A DNA stretch of 64,000 nt from Sphingomonas gilva (GTDB lineage: Bacteria; Pseudomonadota; Alphaproteobacteria; Sphingomonadales; Sphingomonadaceae). The translations under genes and the position numbers were made by a program. A model generated the notes under the pieces. It worked only from the letters and a program-made list of their open reading frames with translations, did not search any database and was not told the DNA's origin. How positions within the stretch are numbered: position 1 is the first letter of the stretch; every line of letters starts with the position of its first letter. Shown one piece after another: positions 25,632-34,339 of this stretch. Location of the stretch: assembly GCF_003515075.1 (NCBI RefSeq), contig NZ_QWLV01000001.1, positions 124,001-188,000 on the forward strand, given 5' to 3'.

Positions 25632-26782
25632 GCCGCCCGGCACCCATCCGCGGGCCGCGCCTGCGGTTCCGCTCCGAAGGCCCAGCGGGTGCGCCAGCGC
25701 AGGGGCCGGCCGGGCTCTACCCGGGTGCTGGGGAAATGCGCGATCCACGGGCTGTCGGGGAAATGACCGGGCTCGAGCGCGATGCCCGCATGGCGCGCAA
25801 TGGCGTCGCCGCGTCGATCGCGGTCCGTGCCGTCGAAGGCGTTGCCGGTATAGACCTGCAGGCCGGGCTGGTCGGTCGTCAGCGTGAGCGTGCGGCCGGA
25901 ATGCCGATCGTCGAGCTGCGCGGCGCCGCCGGGGCGCATCTCCAGCATCTCGTCTATCCCGCCGGCCGCGGCGATCGCCGGATGGGACGAACCGAGCGTA
26001 TCCGCCAGCACCCGGCCGCCGGCGAAATCGAAGGGGCCGCCATCGGTCGGAAGCAGCCGGCCGGTCGGCAGCTTGCGGCCGTCGATCTCCAGCCGGCGCG
26101 CCGCATCGACCCGCAGGCGATGGCAGGCGATCGTGCCGCGGCCGGCGAGATTGAAATAGACATGGTTGGTGACGTTCGCGACCGTCGGGCGATCTGAGGC
26201 GGCGGTGATGTCGAGCGTCAGCACGTCCGCATTCCGGGCCAGAGCGTAACGCGCGGTCACGGTCAGGCGGCCGGGAAAGCCCTGATCGCCGTCCGGGCTG
26301 ACATGGGTGAAGATCACCCCGGCCGCGTCCGCCGCCTCGAACGGCCGCGCCGACCAGAGCGCGCGGTCGAACCCTGGATCGCCGCCGTGCAGCGTCACGC
26401 CCGATGCGTTGGTGGCGAGCGGATAGCGCTTGCCGTCGACCAGCGCCGCGCCGCGCAGCCGGCCCGCATAGCGCCCGACGATCGCGCCGAAGCGCCGCTT
26501 GCTGCGGACGAAACCGCCGAGATCCGCCGGCGCGACGACGACATCGGCCAATTGCCCGTTGCCGTCGGGAACCGCGATGCGCGCGATCGCGGCGCCATGA
26601 TCGATCAGGTCGACCACCATTCCACGCGCGTTGGTCAAGCGGTGACGCCGGACGGCTCGTCCGTCGGGCAGGGCGCCGAACGCCGTGCTTTCGATACCGG
26701 GTGGCGAGGCGCCTTCCGACATGGCCCCGCTGGAGGCCGGCAAAGCGGCAATGCCGACGATGAGCGACAGGCGAGCCGACAC
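25628..26782 (-). CDS. galM: aldose 1-epimerase, second copy, exported
   Basis: This 384-residue mutarotase has a likely signal peptide (MSARLSLIVGIAALPASSG). Family motifs VGRYAGRLRGA, TLHGGDPGFDRALW, VANVTNHVYFNL and a C-terminal substrate-binding region are present. It shares the fold with the copy at 5936 but is quite diverged, so it is not a recent duplicate. The start codon is GTG with only a poor ribosome site, and a shorter form is possible. It heads the two-gene unit with the alginate-lyase-family enzyme and has a LacI-type operator candidate 87 bp upstream. It lacks the late Glu context PEFG seen in the first copy. Confidence 0.8.
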   Translation of the reverse strand: MSARLSLIVGIAALPASSGAMSEGASPPGIESTAFGALPDGRAVRRHRLTNARGMVVDLIDHGAAIARIAVPDGNGQLADVVVAPADLGGFVRSKRRFGAIVGRYAGRLRGAALVDGKRYPLATNASGVTLHGGDPGFDRALWSARPFEAADAAGVIFTHVSPDGDQGFPGRLTVTARYALARNADVLTLDITAASDRPTVANVTNHVYFNLAGRGTIACHRLRVDAARRLEIDGRKLPTGRLLPTDGGPFDFAGGRVLADTLGSSHPAIAAAGGIDEMLEMRPGGAAQLDDRHSGRTLTLTTDQPGLQVYTGNAFDGTDRDRRGDAIARHAGIALEPGHFPDSPWIAHFPSTRVEPGRPLRWRTRWAFGAEPQARPADGCRAA

Positions 26783-26868
26783 CGCCGCGATGGAACGGAG
26801 CGCAGGCCGCGCGGAACAAGACGGGAGATACGGACCGGCGATCTTCGATTCCTCACGGAAAGTATCAA

Positions 26869-26882
26869 TGCTACCGGTGTCA
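26869..26882. promoter_or_regulatory. LacI-type operator candidate upstream of galM2
   Basis: TGCTACCGGTGTCA is an imperfect palindrome around ACCGGT, matching the TGNNACCGGTNNCA form I associate with LacI-family sugar regulators in Caulobacter and Xanthomonas relatives. It lies 87 bp before the galM2 start. No lacI gene is in the window. Confidence 0.45.
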
Positions 26883-26953
26883 ATAGTGCCGATGCAGCCT
26901 CTGCTGTCAACCTCGCGCGCGGGGGGACGGATCGGTTACCGACGCGGCGATCC

Positions 26954-27955
26954 TCAGTCGTCCTCGTCCTCGAAGCCGACCAGATGCAGTGGCCGCGCCT
27001 TGATCTGCCGGGTCATGCACCAGTGGACCAGCGCGTCATCGCGGCCGTGGGTGACCCAGACCTCGCGCGGGGCGACCTCGGTCAGGGTTTCGGTCAGCTC
27101 GTCCCAGTCGGCATGGTCGCTGAGGATCAGCGGCAGCTCGACATTCTTCTGCACCGCGCGCTGGCGGACGCGCATCCAGCCCGACGCCATCGCGGTGATC
27201 GGATCGGGCAGGCGGCGGCTCCAGCGGTCGTTGAGCGCGGATGGGGGGCAGAGGATGATGTGGCCGCGCATCGCGTCCTTCTCCGCATCGGCGACGAGGC
27301 GGAGCTCGCCGAGATCGACCCCGAAATCGCGGTAGAGATTGCACAGCCGCTCGAGCGCGCCGTGGATGTAGATCGGATCGGCATGGCCCAGCGCGCGCAG
27401 TTCGGCGATGACGCGCTGCGCCTTGCCCAGCGCATAGGCGCCGACGAGCACGCAGCGGTCCGGATTGGCGTGGAGGCGCTGGAGCAGCTTGTCCATCTCG
27501 TCATGCGTCGGCGGATGGCGGAAGACGGGGAGGCCGAACGTCGCCTCGGTGACGAAGACGTCGCAGGGGACGGGCTCGAAGCGCGCGCAGGTGGGATCGG
27601 CGCGGCGCTTGTAATCGCCCGAGACGACGATTCGCTCGCCGGCATGTTCGAGCACGATCTGCGCCGAGCCGAGGACATGCCCGGCGGGGACGAAGCTGAT
27701 GTCCACCTCGCCCAGCCGCACGCTTTCGCCATATTGCACGGGCGTGCCGCCGGGCTGCGGGCCGTAGCGCGCCTCCATGATGGCGATCGTCTCCGGCGTG
27801 GCCCACACCTCCCGATGACCGCCGCGCGCGTGATCGGCATGGCCGTGGGTGACGAGCGCGCGGCGGGCGGGCTCGGCGGGATCGACCCAGGCGTCGGCCG
27901 AGGGGATGTAGAGACCGGTCGGGTGCGGCTGCACCCAGCTGCCGAGTTGCGCCAT
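26954..27955 (-). CDS. ligase-associated DNA exonuclease (MBL/beta-CASP fold)
   Basis: This 333-residue metallo-beta-lactamase-fold nuclease related to SNM1/CPSF has the metal motif LVTHGHADHARGGH, GHVLGSAQIVLEH and SGDYKRR. The beta-CASP features include a C-terminal VWVTHGRDDALVHW. PHPTGLYIPSADAWVDP at the start is specific to the family found beside ATP-dependent DNA ligase and an Lhr-type helicase in bacterial DNA-damage cassettes. The start is the ATG at MAQLGSW, matching relatives. Here the neighbouring genes are a small membrane protein and an AraC regulator; the ligase is missing. Confidence 0.88.
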   Translation of the reverse strand: MAQLGSWVQPHPTGLYIPSADAWVDPAEPARRALVTHGHADHARGGHREVWATPETIAIMEARYGPQPGGTPVQYGESVRLGEVDISFVPAGHVLGSAQIVLEHAGERIVVSGDYKRRADPTCARFEPVPCDVFVTEATFGLPVFRHPPTHDEMDKLLQRLHANPDRCVLVGAYALGKAQRVIAELRALGHADPIYIHGALERLCNLYRDFGVDLGELRLVADAEKDAMRGHIILCPPSALNDRWSRRLPDPITAMASGWMRVRQRAVQKNVELPLILSDHADWDELTETLTEVAPREVWVTHGRDDALVHWCMTRQIKARPLHLVGFEDEDD

Positions 27956-28049
27956 GCCTGCGATATGGGAAGGCCGCGCGCCATGCCAAGGCGGATCGTT
28001 CGGCGCATGCGCCGCGTTGTCGGTGTTCAAGCACGCAATGGAGGATGGC

Positions 28050-28235
28050 ATGACCGGCGGACTATGGGGGTTGTTGACCATATTGGGGCCGATCGTGCTG
28101 GCCGCGGTGCTGATCTGGGCGATCCTGCGCAACCGCGGCAACCGGCGCGGCATCGAACGGACCGAGGACGCGACGCGGCGCAACTATGCCGAGCAGAATG
28201 CCGAGGACAAGGCGCGCGACGAGGGCAAGCTGTAG
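28050..28235 (+). CDS. small single-pass membrane protein
   Basis: This 61-residue protein has one hydrophobic helix (GLLTILGPIVLAAVLIWAIL, residues about 6-25) followed by a strongly charged Arg/Glu/Asp-rich cytoplasmic tail. GGAGG five bases before the ATG decides the start; an ATG four codons upstream overlaps that site. It is divergent from the exonuclease gene and 49 bp before the AraC gene. I do not recognise a function, though similar short proteins are common in sphingomonads. Confidence 0.65.
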   Translation: MTGGLWGLLTILGPIVLAAVLIWAILRNRGNRRGIERTEDATRRNYAEQNAEDKARDEGKL

Positions 28236-28284
28236 CGCGGACGAGCTATGCAACCGCGCGGGTTGCCGATAGTCGCTGCCGGTG

Positions 28285-29211
28285 ATGACCGCCCCGCTCG
28301 ATCCGCGCACCGGGCATACCCGGCAGGGCCTGCCGGTATCGCGCAACCGCCAGCCGGGCGCGGATCTGCGTGAGCATGTCGCGCGGCTGTTCGTGACGAT
28401 CATCGACCAGCCCGAAGGGCACACCACCAGCGATTTCGTGCTGAACGACACGCCCTTCATCCGCGTGCTGCCGCGCGGGTCCTGGGAAGCCGAGGTCTCG
28501 CCCGGCGAATGGCGGCGCTTCGCCGGCGCGGTGCTGTTCGGCGCGCAGGCGCGGCCGCAGCGCGTTCGCTGCACCGGGCCGATGGCGGTGGCGGGCTTCG
28601 CGATCCGGCCGGGCGGCTGGTTCGGCCTGTTCGACGAAGTCGCGGAGGTGTTCGCCGATCGGCTGGTGCCGCTCGCCGAAGTCGCGCCGCGCTTCGCCGC
28701 CGACATGGTCGCGGCCTGCGCGGAGGTCGATTCCATCGACGCGACCTTCGCCGCGCTCGAGGCGGGCGTGCGCGCGCATTTGCGCGAGCGGAGCGCGCGC
28801 CTCGCCAATGCTGCGATGGCCGCGTTCGAGCTGATCGCGCGCAACGATCCGGTGCGCCGGGTCGCAGATATCGCGGATGCGCTGGACATGGATGTCACCT
28901 ATTTCGCCCGGCAGGTGCGGCGCCATTTCGGCCATGCGCCCAAAACCGTGCTGCGCCGCGCCCGCTTCCTGGACATCGCCGCGGTGATGCGCGGGCTGGC
29001 GGTGCCGAGCGCCGACGAGCTCGCGGCGCTGCGCTTCTACGACCAGTCGCACCTGACGCGCGAGTTCCGCCTGTTCACCGGGATGACGCCCGCGCGCTTC
29101 GAACGATCGGCGACGCCGCTGCTGACGCCCGGCCTCGAATCGCGGCAGCAGCGGAAGCTGGACGATCTCGCCACCTTGCGTCCCGGCGAGCGGGCGCCGT
29201 GGCTGGCGTGA
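28285..29211 (+). CDS. AraC-family transcriptional regulator
   Basis: The protein has 308 residues. The N-terminal half is a cupin-like effector region with FAIRPGGWFGLF, typical of the DUF6597-type AraC proteins. The C-terminal half has the two helix-turn-helix motifs: RRVADIADALDMDVTYFARQVRRHFG and LAALRFYDQSHLTREFRLFTGMTPARF. The ATG follows a GTG in frame, either of which could start it. Its stop overlaps the GTG start of the Lhr-like helicase (GTGA), so regulator and helicase are co-transcribed, an unusual pairing. Confidence 0.85.
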   Translation: MTAPLDPRTGHTRQGLPVSRNRQPGADLREHVARLFVTIIDQPEGHTTSDFVLNDTPFIRVLPRGSWEAEVSPGEWRRFAGAVLFGAQARPQRVRCTGPMAVAGFAIRPGGWFGLFDEVAEVFADRLVPLAEVAPRFAADMVAACAEVDSIDATFAALEAGVRAHLRERSARLANAAMAAFELIARNDPVRRVADIADALDMDVTYFARQVRRHFGHAPKTVLRRARFLDIAAVMRGLAVPSADELAALRFYDQSHLTREFRLFTGMTPARFERSATPLLTPGLESRQQRKLDDLATLRPGERAPWLA

Positions 29212-31613
29212 CCTTGCCGCCGGCGATCGCCGGCTGGTTCGCCGCGCGCGGCTGGCGGCCGCGGCGGCACCAGTTGGAGATGCTCGATGCGGCGGAGGCC
29301 GGGCGGCACGCCTTGCTCGTCGCCGCGACGGGGGCGGGGAAGACGCTGGCGGGCTTCCTGCCGACGCTGAGCGAGCTGGCGGAACGGCCGGCCGAGGGGC
29401 TGCACACGCTCTATGTCTCGCCGCTCAAAGCGCTCGCGGTCGATGTGCAGCGGAACCTGTTGACCCCGATCGGCGAGATGGGGCTCGACATCAGCGTCGA
29501 GACGCGCACCGGCGACACGCCCAGCGATCGCAAGGCGCGGCAGCGGCAGCGGCCGCCCAACATATTGCTGACGACGCCAGAGTCGCTGAGCCTGCTCCTC
29601 TCCTATCCCGACAGCTTCGCGCTGTTCGCGGGACTGCGAACGATCGTGGTCGACGAGGTGCACGCCTTCGCCACCGGCAAGCGCGGCGACCTGCTCGCGC
29701 TCGGCATGGCGCGGCTGCAACGGATCGCACCGGGAATGAGGCGCGTCGCGCTGTCGGCGACGGTGGCCGACGCCGACGCCTATCGCGCCTGGCTGGCGCC
29801 CGACGGCGACATCGATGCGGTGACGCTGGTCGAGGGAGAGGCGGGCGCCGAGCCCGACATCGCGATCCTGCTGCCCGAGGGCCGCGTGCCCTGGGCCGGC
29901 CATTCGGGGCGCTACGCCGCCGAACAGGTGATGGCCGAGATCGAGCAGCACAGGACCACGCTGATCTTCTGCAACACGCGAAGCCTGGCCGAGCTGATCT
30001 TCCAGGATCTGTGGAAGGCGAACGCGCTGCAGCTGCCGATCGGCATTCATCACGGCAGCCTGTCGCGCGAGGCGCGGCGCAAGGTCGAGCAGGCGATGGC
30101 CGACGGCAGGCTGCGCGGGCTGGTCGCGACGGCGAGCCTCGACCTGGGCGTCGACTGGGGCGATGTCGATTGCGTCATCCAGATGGGCGCGCCCAAGGGG
30201 TCTTCGCGGCTGCTCCAGCGGATCGGGCGCGCCAACCACCGGCTGGACGAGCCTTCGGAGGCGATCCTCGTCCCCGGCAACCGCTTCGAATATCTCGAGG
30301 CGCGCGCGGCGTTGGACGCGGTCGAGGCGGGCGCGCTCGATCATGAGGCGTTCCGCGAAGGCAGCCTCGACGTGCTTGCCCAGCATCTGATGGCCTGCGC
30401 CTGCGCCGCGCCGTTCGACGAGGGCGAGATGCTGGCCGAGGTGCGATCGGCGCTGACCTATTCGGCGCTGACCGCGGAGATGTTCGCGCGCGTGCTCGGC
30501 TTCATCCGCGATGGGGGTTATTCGCTCAGGGCCTATGACCGCTTCAAGCGGCTGACGCAGAATGCCGATGGAAGCTGGCGCGTCAGCCATCCGCGCTTCA
30601 TCCAGCAGCACCGGATGAACGCCGGGATCATCGTCGAGGCGACGATGCTCAACGTCCGCTTCAACAACGGCCGCACGCTGGGGAAGGTCGAGGAGGCGTT
30701 CGCCGCGACGCTCTCGCCCGGCGACACCTTCTTCTTCGCCGGGCTGAGCTGCGAGGTGGTGCGGATCGACACCGAGGACCTGATCGTCCGCGCTACCAGC
30801 CGCCCGGCGCGCATCCCGACCTATGGCGGCGCGCGGATGCCGATCTCGACCAACCTCGCCGACCGGGTGCGCGGTTTCCTGTGGGACCGCGATCAATGGG
30901 CGCGCTTCCCCGACGATGTGCGCGAATGGCTGGAGGTGCAGGATTACCGATCCGCCCTGCCCAAGCCCGGCCAGCTGCTCGTCGAGACCTTCCCGCGCGA
31001 AGGGCGGCACTACATGGTCGCCTACGGCTTCGAGGGGTGGAACGCGCACCAGTCGCTGGGGATGCTGCTGACCAAGCGGATGGAGACGATGGGGCTGAAG
31101 CCGCTGGGCTTCGTCGCCAGCGACTATTCCATCGCGACCTACAGCCTGGAGAAGGTGACCGATCCGGCGAGACTGTTCTCCGCCGATATCCTGGAGCACG
31201 AATTCGTCGACTGGGTACAGCAGTCGCACCTGTTGAAGCGCGCGTTCCGCGAGGTGGCGGTGATCGGCGGCTTGGTCGAGCGCCAGCATCCGGGGAAGCG
31301 CAAGACCGGCAAGCAGGTGACCTTCTCCACCGACCTGATCTACGACGTGCTGCGCCGCTACGAGCCCGAGCATGTCCTGCTGCGCGCCGCATGGGCCGAT
31401 GCGCGCGCCAAGATGACCGATGTGGGGCGGCTGGCGAACCTGCTCGACCGCGCCGCGGAGACGATGCTCCACGTCGATGTCGAGCGCGTGACGCCGCTCG
31501 CGGTGCCGGTGCTGACGCTGATCGGACGCGAGCGCGTGGCGACGGGCCTGGCCGACGACGCGCTGCTGATCGAGGCCGAGACGCTCGCCGCCGAAGCGAT
31601 GCGAATCGATTGA
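29208..31613 (+). CDS. ligase-associated DEXH-box helicase (Lhr-core type)
   Basis: This 801-residue superfamily 2 helicase has motif I LLVAATGAGKTLAGFLP, motif Ia SPLKALAVD, motif II VVDEVHAF (DEVH), motif III LSATVAD, motif V ASLDLGVDW and motif VI QRIGRANHRL. A long C-terminal region with a winged-helix/beta-barrel and Lhr-type domain 4 follows, ending LAAEAMRID. Lhr-core helicases translocate 3'-5' on single-stranded DNA in repair. The length matches the form that sits with DNA ligase, exonuclease and PdeM. The GTG start overlaps the AraC stop; a GTG three codons earlier is possible. Confidence 0.9.
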   Translation: MTLPPAIAGWFAARGWRPRRHQLEMLDAAEAGRHALLVAATGAGKTLAGFLPTLSELAERPAEGLHTLYVSPLKALAVDVQRNLLTPIGEMGLDISVETRTGDTPSDRKARQRQRPPNILLTTPESLSLLLSYPDSFALFAGLRTIVVDEVHAFATGKRGDLLALGMARLQRIAPGMRRVALSATVADADAYRAWLAPDGDIDAVTLVEGEAGAEPDIAILLPEGRVPWAGHSGRYAAEQVMAEIEQHRTTLIFCNTRSLAELIFQDLWKANALQLPIGIHHGSLSREARRKVEQAMADGRLRGLVATASLDLGVDWGDVDCVIQMGAPKGSSRLLQRIGRANHRLDEPSEAILVPGNRFEYLEARAALDAVEAGALDHEAFREGSLDVLAQHLMACACAAPFDEGEMLAEVRSALTYSALTAEMFARVLGFIRDGGYSLRAYDRFKRLTQNADGSWRVSHPRFIQQHRMNAGIIVEATMLNVRFNNGRTLGKVEEAFAATLSPGDTFFFAGLSCEVVRIDTEDLIVRATSRPARIPTYGGARMPISTNLADRVRGFLWDRDQWARFPDDVREWLEVQDYRSALPKPGQLLVETFPREGRHYMVAYGFEGWNAHQSLGMLLTKRMETMGLKPLGFVASDYSIATYSLEKVTDPARLFSADILEHEFVDWVQQSHLLKRAFREVAVIGGLVERQHPGKRKTGKQVTFSTDLIYDVLRRYEPEHVLLRAAWADARAKMTDVGRLANLLDRAAETMLHVDVERVTPLAVPVLTLIGRERVATGLADDALLIEAETLAAEAMRID

Positions 31614-31658
31614 AACGAAACGGCAACAGGCGTACTATCCCCCAGGGAGAAGGGCGCG

Positions 31659-32582
31659 ATGCGGATCGGACGGTTCGCTGTGGTCATGGCCGCGCTGGCG
31701 ACGGCGGCAGGCGCGCAGGAAGCTGCTGCGCCGCACCCTGAATCATTACTGACCGTGGCGCTGGCGCATGACCGCCATGCCCGAATGACCATCCCGGTGA
31801 CGATCGACGGTAAGGGTCCCTTTCCCTTCGTCGTCGATACTGGTGCCGAACGCACGTCGATTTCCGCGGAACTCGCCGCCGCGCTGAACCTGCCCTCGGC
31901 CGGCAACGCCATGCTGCACAGCGTGACCGGCATGAGTCCGGTCGGCCTGTTTCACATCGACACCATCGCCTTCGATCGTCACAGCGCCACCGATCTGCGC
32001 GCGCCGGCAATGGCGCAGACCCATATGGGAGCGCCCGGGCTGATCGGCGTCGATAGCCTGTCAAATCAGCGCGTGACGTTGAACTTCCGTCGCCGCACGA
32101 TGACCATCGCGCCCACAAGGACGCGAGATCGCGAGGCTCGGAGCGACGACATCATCGTCCGCGCCCGCAGTCTGGCGGGGCGAATGGTGATCATGGACGC
32201 GGCGGTGGACGGCGAGAAGGTGGCGGTGATCCTCGATACCGGGTCGCAGGCCTCACTGGGCAACGAGGCGTTGCGCAAGCGCCTGTTCGCCAAACGGCCC
32301 AGGCGCGATGCCCGGTCGCTCGAATTGCGCGACGTGACGGGCGGCACGCTGACCGCGATCTACACGACCACCCGATCGCTGCGCATATCGGACATGCAGG
32401 TGAACAACCTGCCGATCGCCTTCGCCGATGCGCATGTCTTCGCCGAACTCGACCTGGCCGACCGGCCGGCGATGCTGCTCGGCATGGATGCGCTGAGGCT
32501 GTTCGACCGGGTGACGATCGATTTCGGCAAGCGGCGAGCCCGTTTCCTGCGCGCCAACGAAAGCCACTTGGCGAGCTGGTAG
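31659..32582 (+). CDS. secreted retropepsin-like aspartic protease with two DTG motifs
   Basis: The protein has 307 residues with a signal peptide ending near AGAQ. There are two retropepsin-like halves. Asp60 lies in FPFVVDTGAERTSI and Asp193 in VAVILDTGSQASLG, each followed by a hydrophobic-hydrophobic-Gly segment (LIGVDSL; LLGMDAL). Bacterial members usually have a single DTG domain and dimerise, or a duplicated one as here, resembling a pepsin-like monomer. GGGAGAAGG precedes the ATG. The next gene is a dipeptidase, so both may degrade peptides in the periplasm. Confidence 0.78.
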   Translation: MRIGRFAVVMAALATAAGAQEAAAPHPESLLTVALAHDRHARMTIPVTIDGKGPFPFVVDTGAERTSISAELAAALNLPSAGNAMLHSVTGMSPVGLFHIDTIAFDRHSATDLRAPAMAQTHMGAPGLIGVDSLSNQRVTLNFRRRTMTIAPTRTRDREARSDDIIVRARSLAGRMVIMDAAVDGEKVAVILDTGSQASLGNEALRKRLFAKRPRRDARSLELRDVTGGTLTAIYTTTRSLRISDMQVNNLPIAFADAHVFAELDLADRPAMLLGMDALRLFDRVTIDFGKRRARFLRANESHLASW

Positions 32583-32618
32583 CTTGCACACACGCGCGCA
32601 AGCGGCAACACTGGGCGA

Positions 32619-33842
32619 ATGACCCGTTCATCCCATCGCTTCGCCGCCCTGTCGCTCACCGTTTCACTCCTCGCCGCCTGCGCGATGCCGCCGGAGACCG
32701 ATCCGCCGGCGACGACCGCCGACGCGCGGGCGATCCATGAGCGCGCGCTGGTGCTCGACACGCATCTCGACACGCCGGCGTTCTTCGATCTGCCCGGCTG
32801 GAAGATCACCGACCGGCACAGCGTCGCGACCGACACCAGCGAGGTCGATATCCCGCGAATGAAGGAGGGGGGGCTCGATGGCGGGTTCTTCGTCATCTAC
32901 ACCTCGTCCGGGCCGCTGACGGCCGAAGGCTATGCCGTCGCCAAGGCGCACATGATCAGGCGATCGGACGCGATTCTGCGGGTGGTGCGCGAGAATCCGG
33001 ACGCAATGCAGCTGGCGCTGACCGCCGACGATGCCGAGAAGATCGCCGCCTCGGGCAAGCGCATCGTCTATGTCTCGGTCGAGAACAGCCTGGGCGTCGG
33101 CGACGATGCGGCCGGGATGCGCAGCTTCATGGCCGAGCTCTACAAGCGCGGTGTGCGCATGGCCTCCCCGGTGCACGTCAAGCAGAACCAGCTCGCCGAT
33201 TCGGCCAACGAGCCGGGCAGGTTCGGCGGCTTCTCGCCGCTCGGCAAGCAGTGGCTGGCGGAGGTCAACCGGCTGGGGATGATTCCCGATGCGAGCCACG
33301 CGTCGGACGCGGTGTTCGATCAGATGCTGGAGCTTTCGACCACGCCGATCATCCTGTCGCACTCCGGGCCGAAGGCGGTGTTCGACCATCCGCGCAACAT
33401 CGACGACGCGCGGATCAGGCGGCTGGCGGAGAAGGGCGGGGTGATCATGATCAACTCGATCTATCTCGCCCCGCGCACCAACAATGCCGAGCGCGAGAAG
33501 CTGTCCGCCGAGCTGGACAAGACCCCGGTCGGCCCACGCCGCGAGGAGATCGCCCGGAAAATCCATGCGATCAACCAGGTCAGCCCGGTCGAGAAGGCCG
33601 ATTTCGAGATGTACATGGCCTCGATGCTGCACGTGCTGAAGCTGGTCGGCCCCGATCATGTCGGGCTGGGCGCCGACTGGGACGGCGGCGGCGGCGTCGC
33701 CGGCATGGAGGATGTCGCGGCGCTGCCCAAGATCACCGAGCGGCTGCTTGCGGAGGGCTATTCGGAAGCCGACATCCGCAAGATCCTGGGCGGCAACGTC
33801 ATCCGCCTGCTGCGCGCGGCGGAGGCGGCGAAGGGGCGGTGA
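32619..33842 (+). CDS. membrane dipeptidase (M19), lipoprotein
   Basis: This 407-residue zinc peptidase of the renal dipeptidase type hydrolyses dipeptides. Residues 1-21 are a lipoprotein signal with the lipobox LAAC. The metal site is seen in VLDTHLDTP (HxD), VSVENSLG (bridging Glu), MIPDASHASD and IILSHSGPKAV (two His), and DHVGLGADWDG (Asp). The C-terminal GGNVIRLL is conserved in the family. Its stop overlaps the GTG start of the MgtC gene by four bases. Confidence 0.9.
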   Translation: MTRSSHRFAALSLTVSLLAACAMPPETDPPATTADARAIHERALVLDTHLDTPAFFDLPGWKITDRHSVATDTSEVDIPRMKEGGLDGGFFVIYTSSGPLTAEGYAVAKAHMIRRSDAILRVVRENPDAMQLALTADDAEKIAASGKRIVYVSVENSLGVGDDAAGMRSFMAELYKRGVRMASPVHVKQNQLADSANEPGRFGGFSPLGKQWLAEVNRLGMIPDASHASDAVFDQMLELSTTPIILSHSGPKAVFDHPRNIDDARIRRLAEKGGVIMINSIYLAPRTNNAEREKLSAELDKTPVGPRREEIARKIHAINQVSPVEKADFEMYMASMLHVLKLVGPDHVGLGADWDGGGGVAGMEDVAALPKITERLLAEGYSEADIRKILGGNVIRLLRAAEAAKGR

Positions 33843-34309
33843 ACGAGACGCTGCTGCTCGCCACCAACGACTGGTGGCAGATACTGACGCGGCTGGGCGC
33901 CGCCACCATCGCAGGCATCGCGATCGGCCTCGATCGCGAATGGCGCGGGCATGATGCGGGCATCCGCACGCATGCGCTGGTCGCGCTGTCCTCCGCGGCG
34001 ATCATGCTCTCCTCGCTGCTGCTCTATGAAGCGGCGCGCAGCGAGGAGGTGAACCCCGATCCGTTGCGCGCGGTGCAGGGGCTGGCGCAGGCGATCGGCT
34101 TCCTGGTCGCGGGGCTGATCTTCGTCCGCCAGGCGAGCGTGAAGAACATGACCACAGCCGCCAATCTATGGATGGCGGCCGCGTTGGGCATCGCCTGCGG
34201 CGCAGGGCAGTTCAAGCTGGCCGCGGTCGCCGCGGGCATCACGCTGGTGCTGCTGGTGCTGTTCCCCTTCGTCGAACGGCTGATCCCCGAGAAGAAGGAC
34301 GAGGATTGA
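33839..34309 (+). CDS. MgtC/SapB family membrane protein
   Basis: The protein has 156 residues with four or five hydrophobic helices. ATIAGIAIGLDREWRGHDAGIRTHALVALSS is the signature of the MgtC N-terminal domain (GxxRExxGxxAGLRT). The later cytoplasmic regulatory domain of Salmonella MgtC is absent. Members are linked to Mg limitation and ATP-synthase control, but short forms like this have no firm role. The GTG start overlaps the dipeptidase stop (GTGA). Confidence 0.85.
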   Translation: MNETLLLATNDWWQILTRLGAATIAGIAIGLDREWRGHDAGIRTHALVALSSAAIMLSSLLLYEAARSEEVNPDPLRAVQGLAQAIGFLVAGLIFVRQASVKNMTTAANLWMAAALGIACGAGQFKLAAVAAGITLVLLVLFPFVERLIPEKKDED

Positions 34310-34339
34310 GCGGGGCCGCGCCACGCGGTACAGCGGCGC

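Noticed and set aside
24420..25766. A 448-codon plus-strand frame over the alginate-lyase-family gene
   Set aside because: It has no motif, while the minus strand has a signal peptide, the conserved DYWWPDP segment and an ATGA overlap with galM2.
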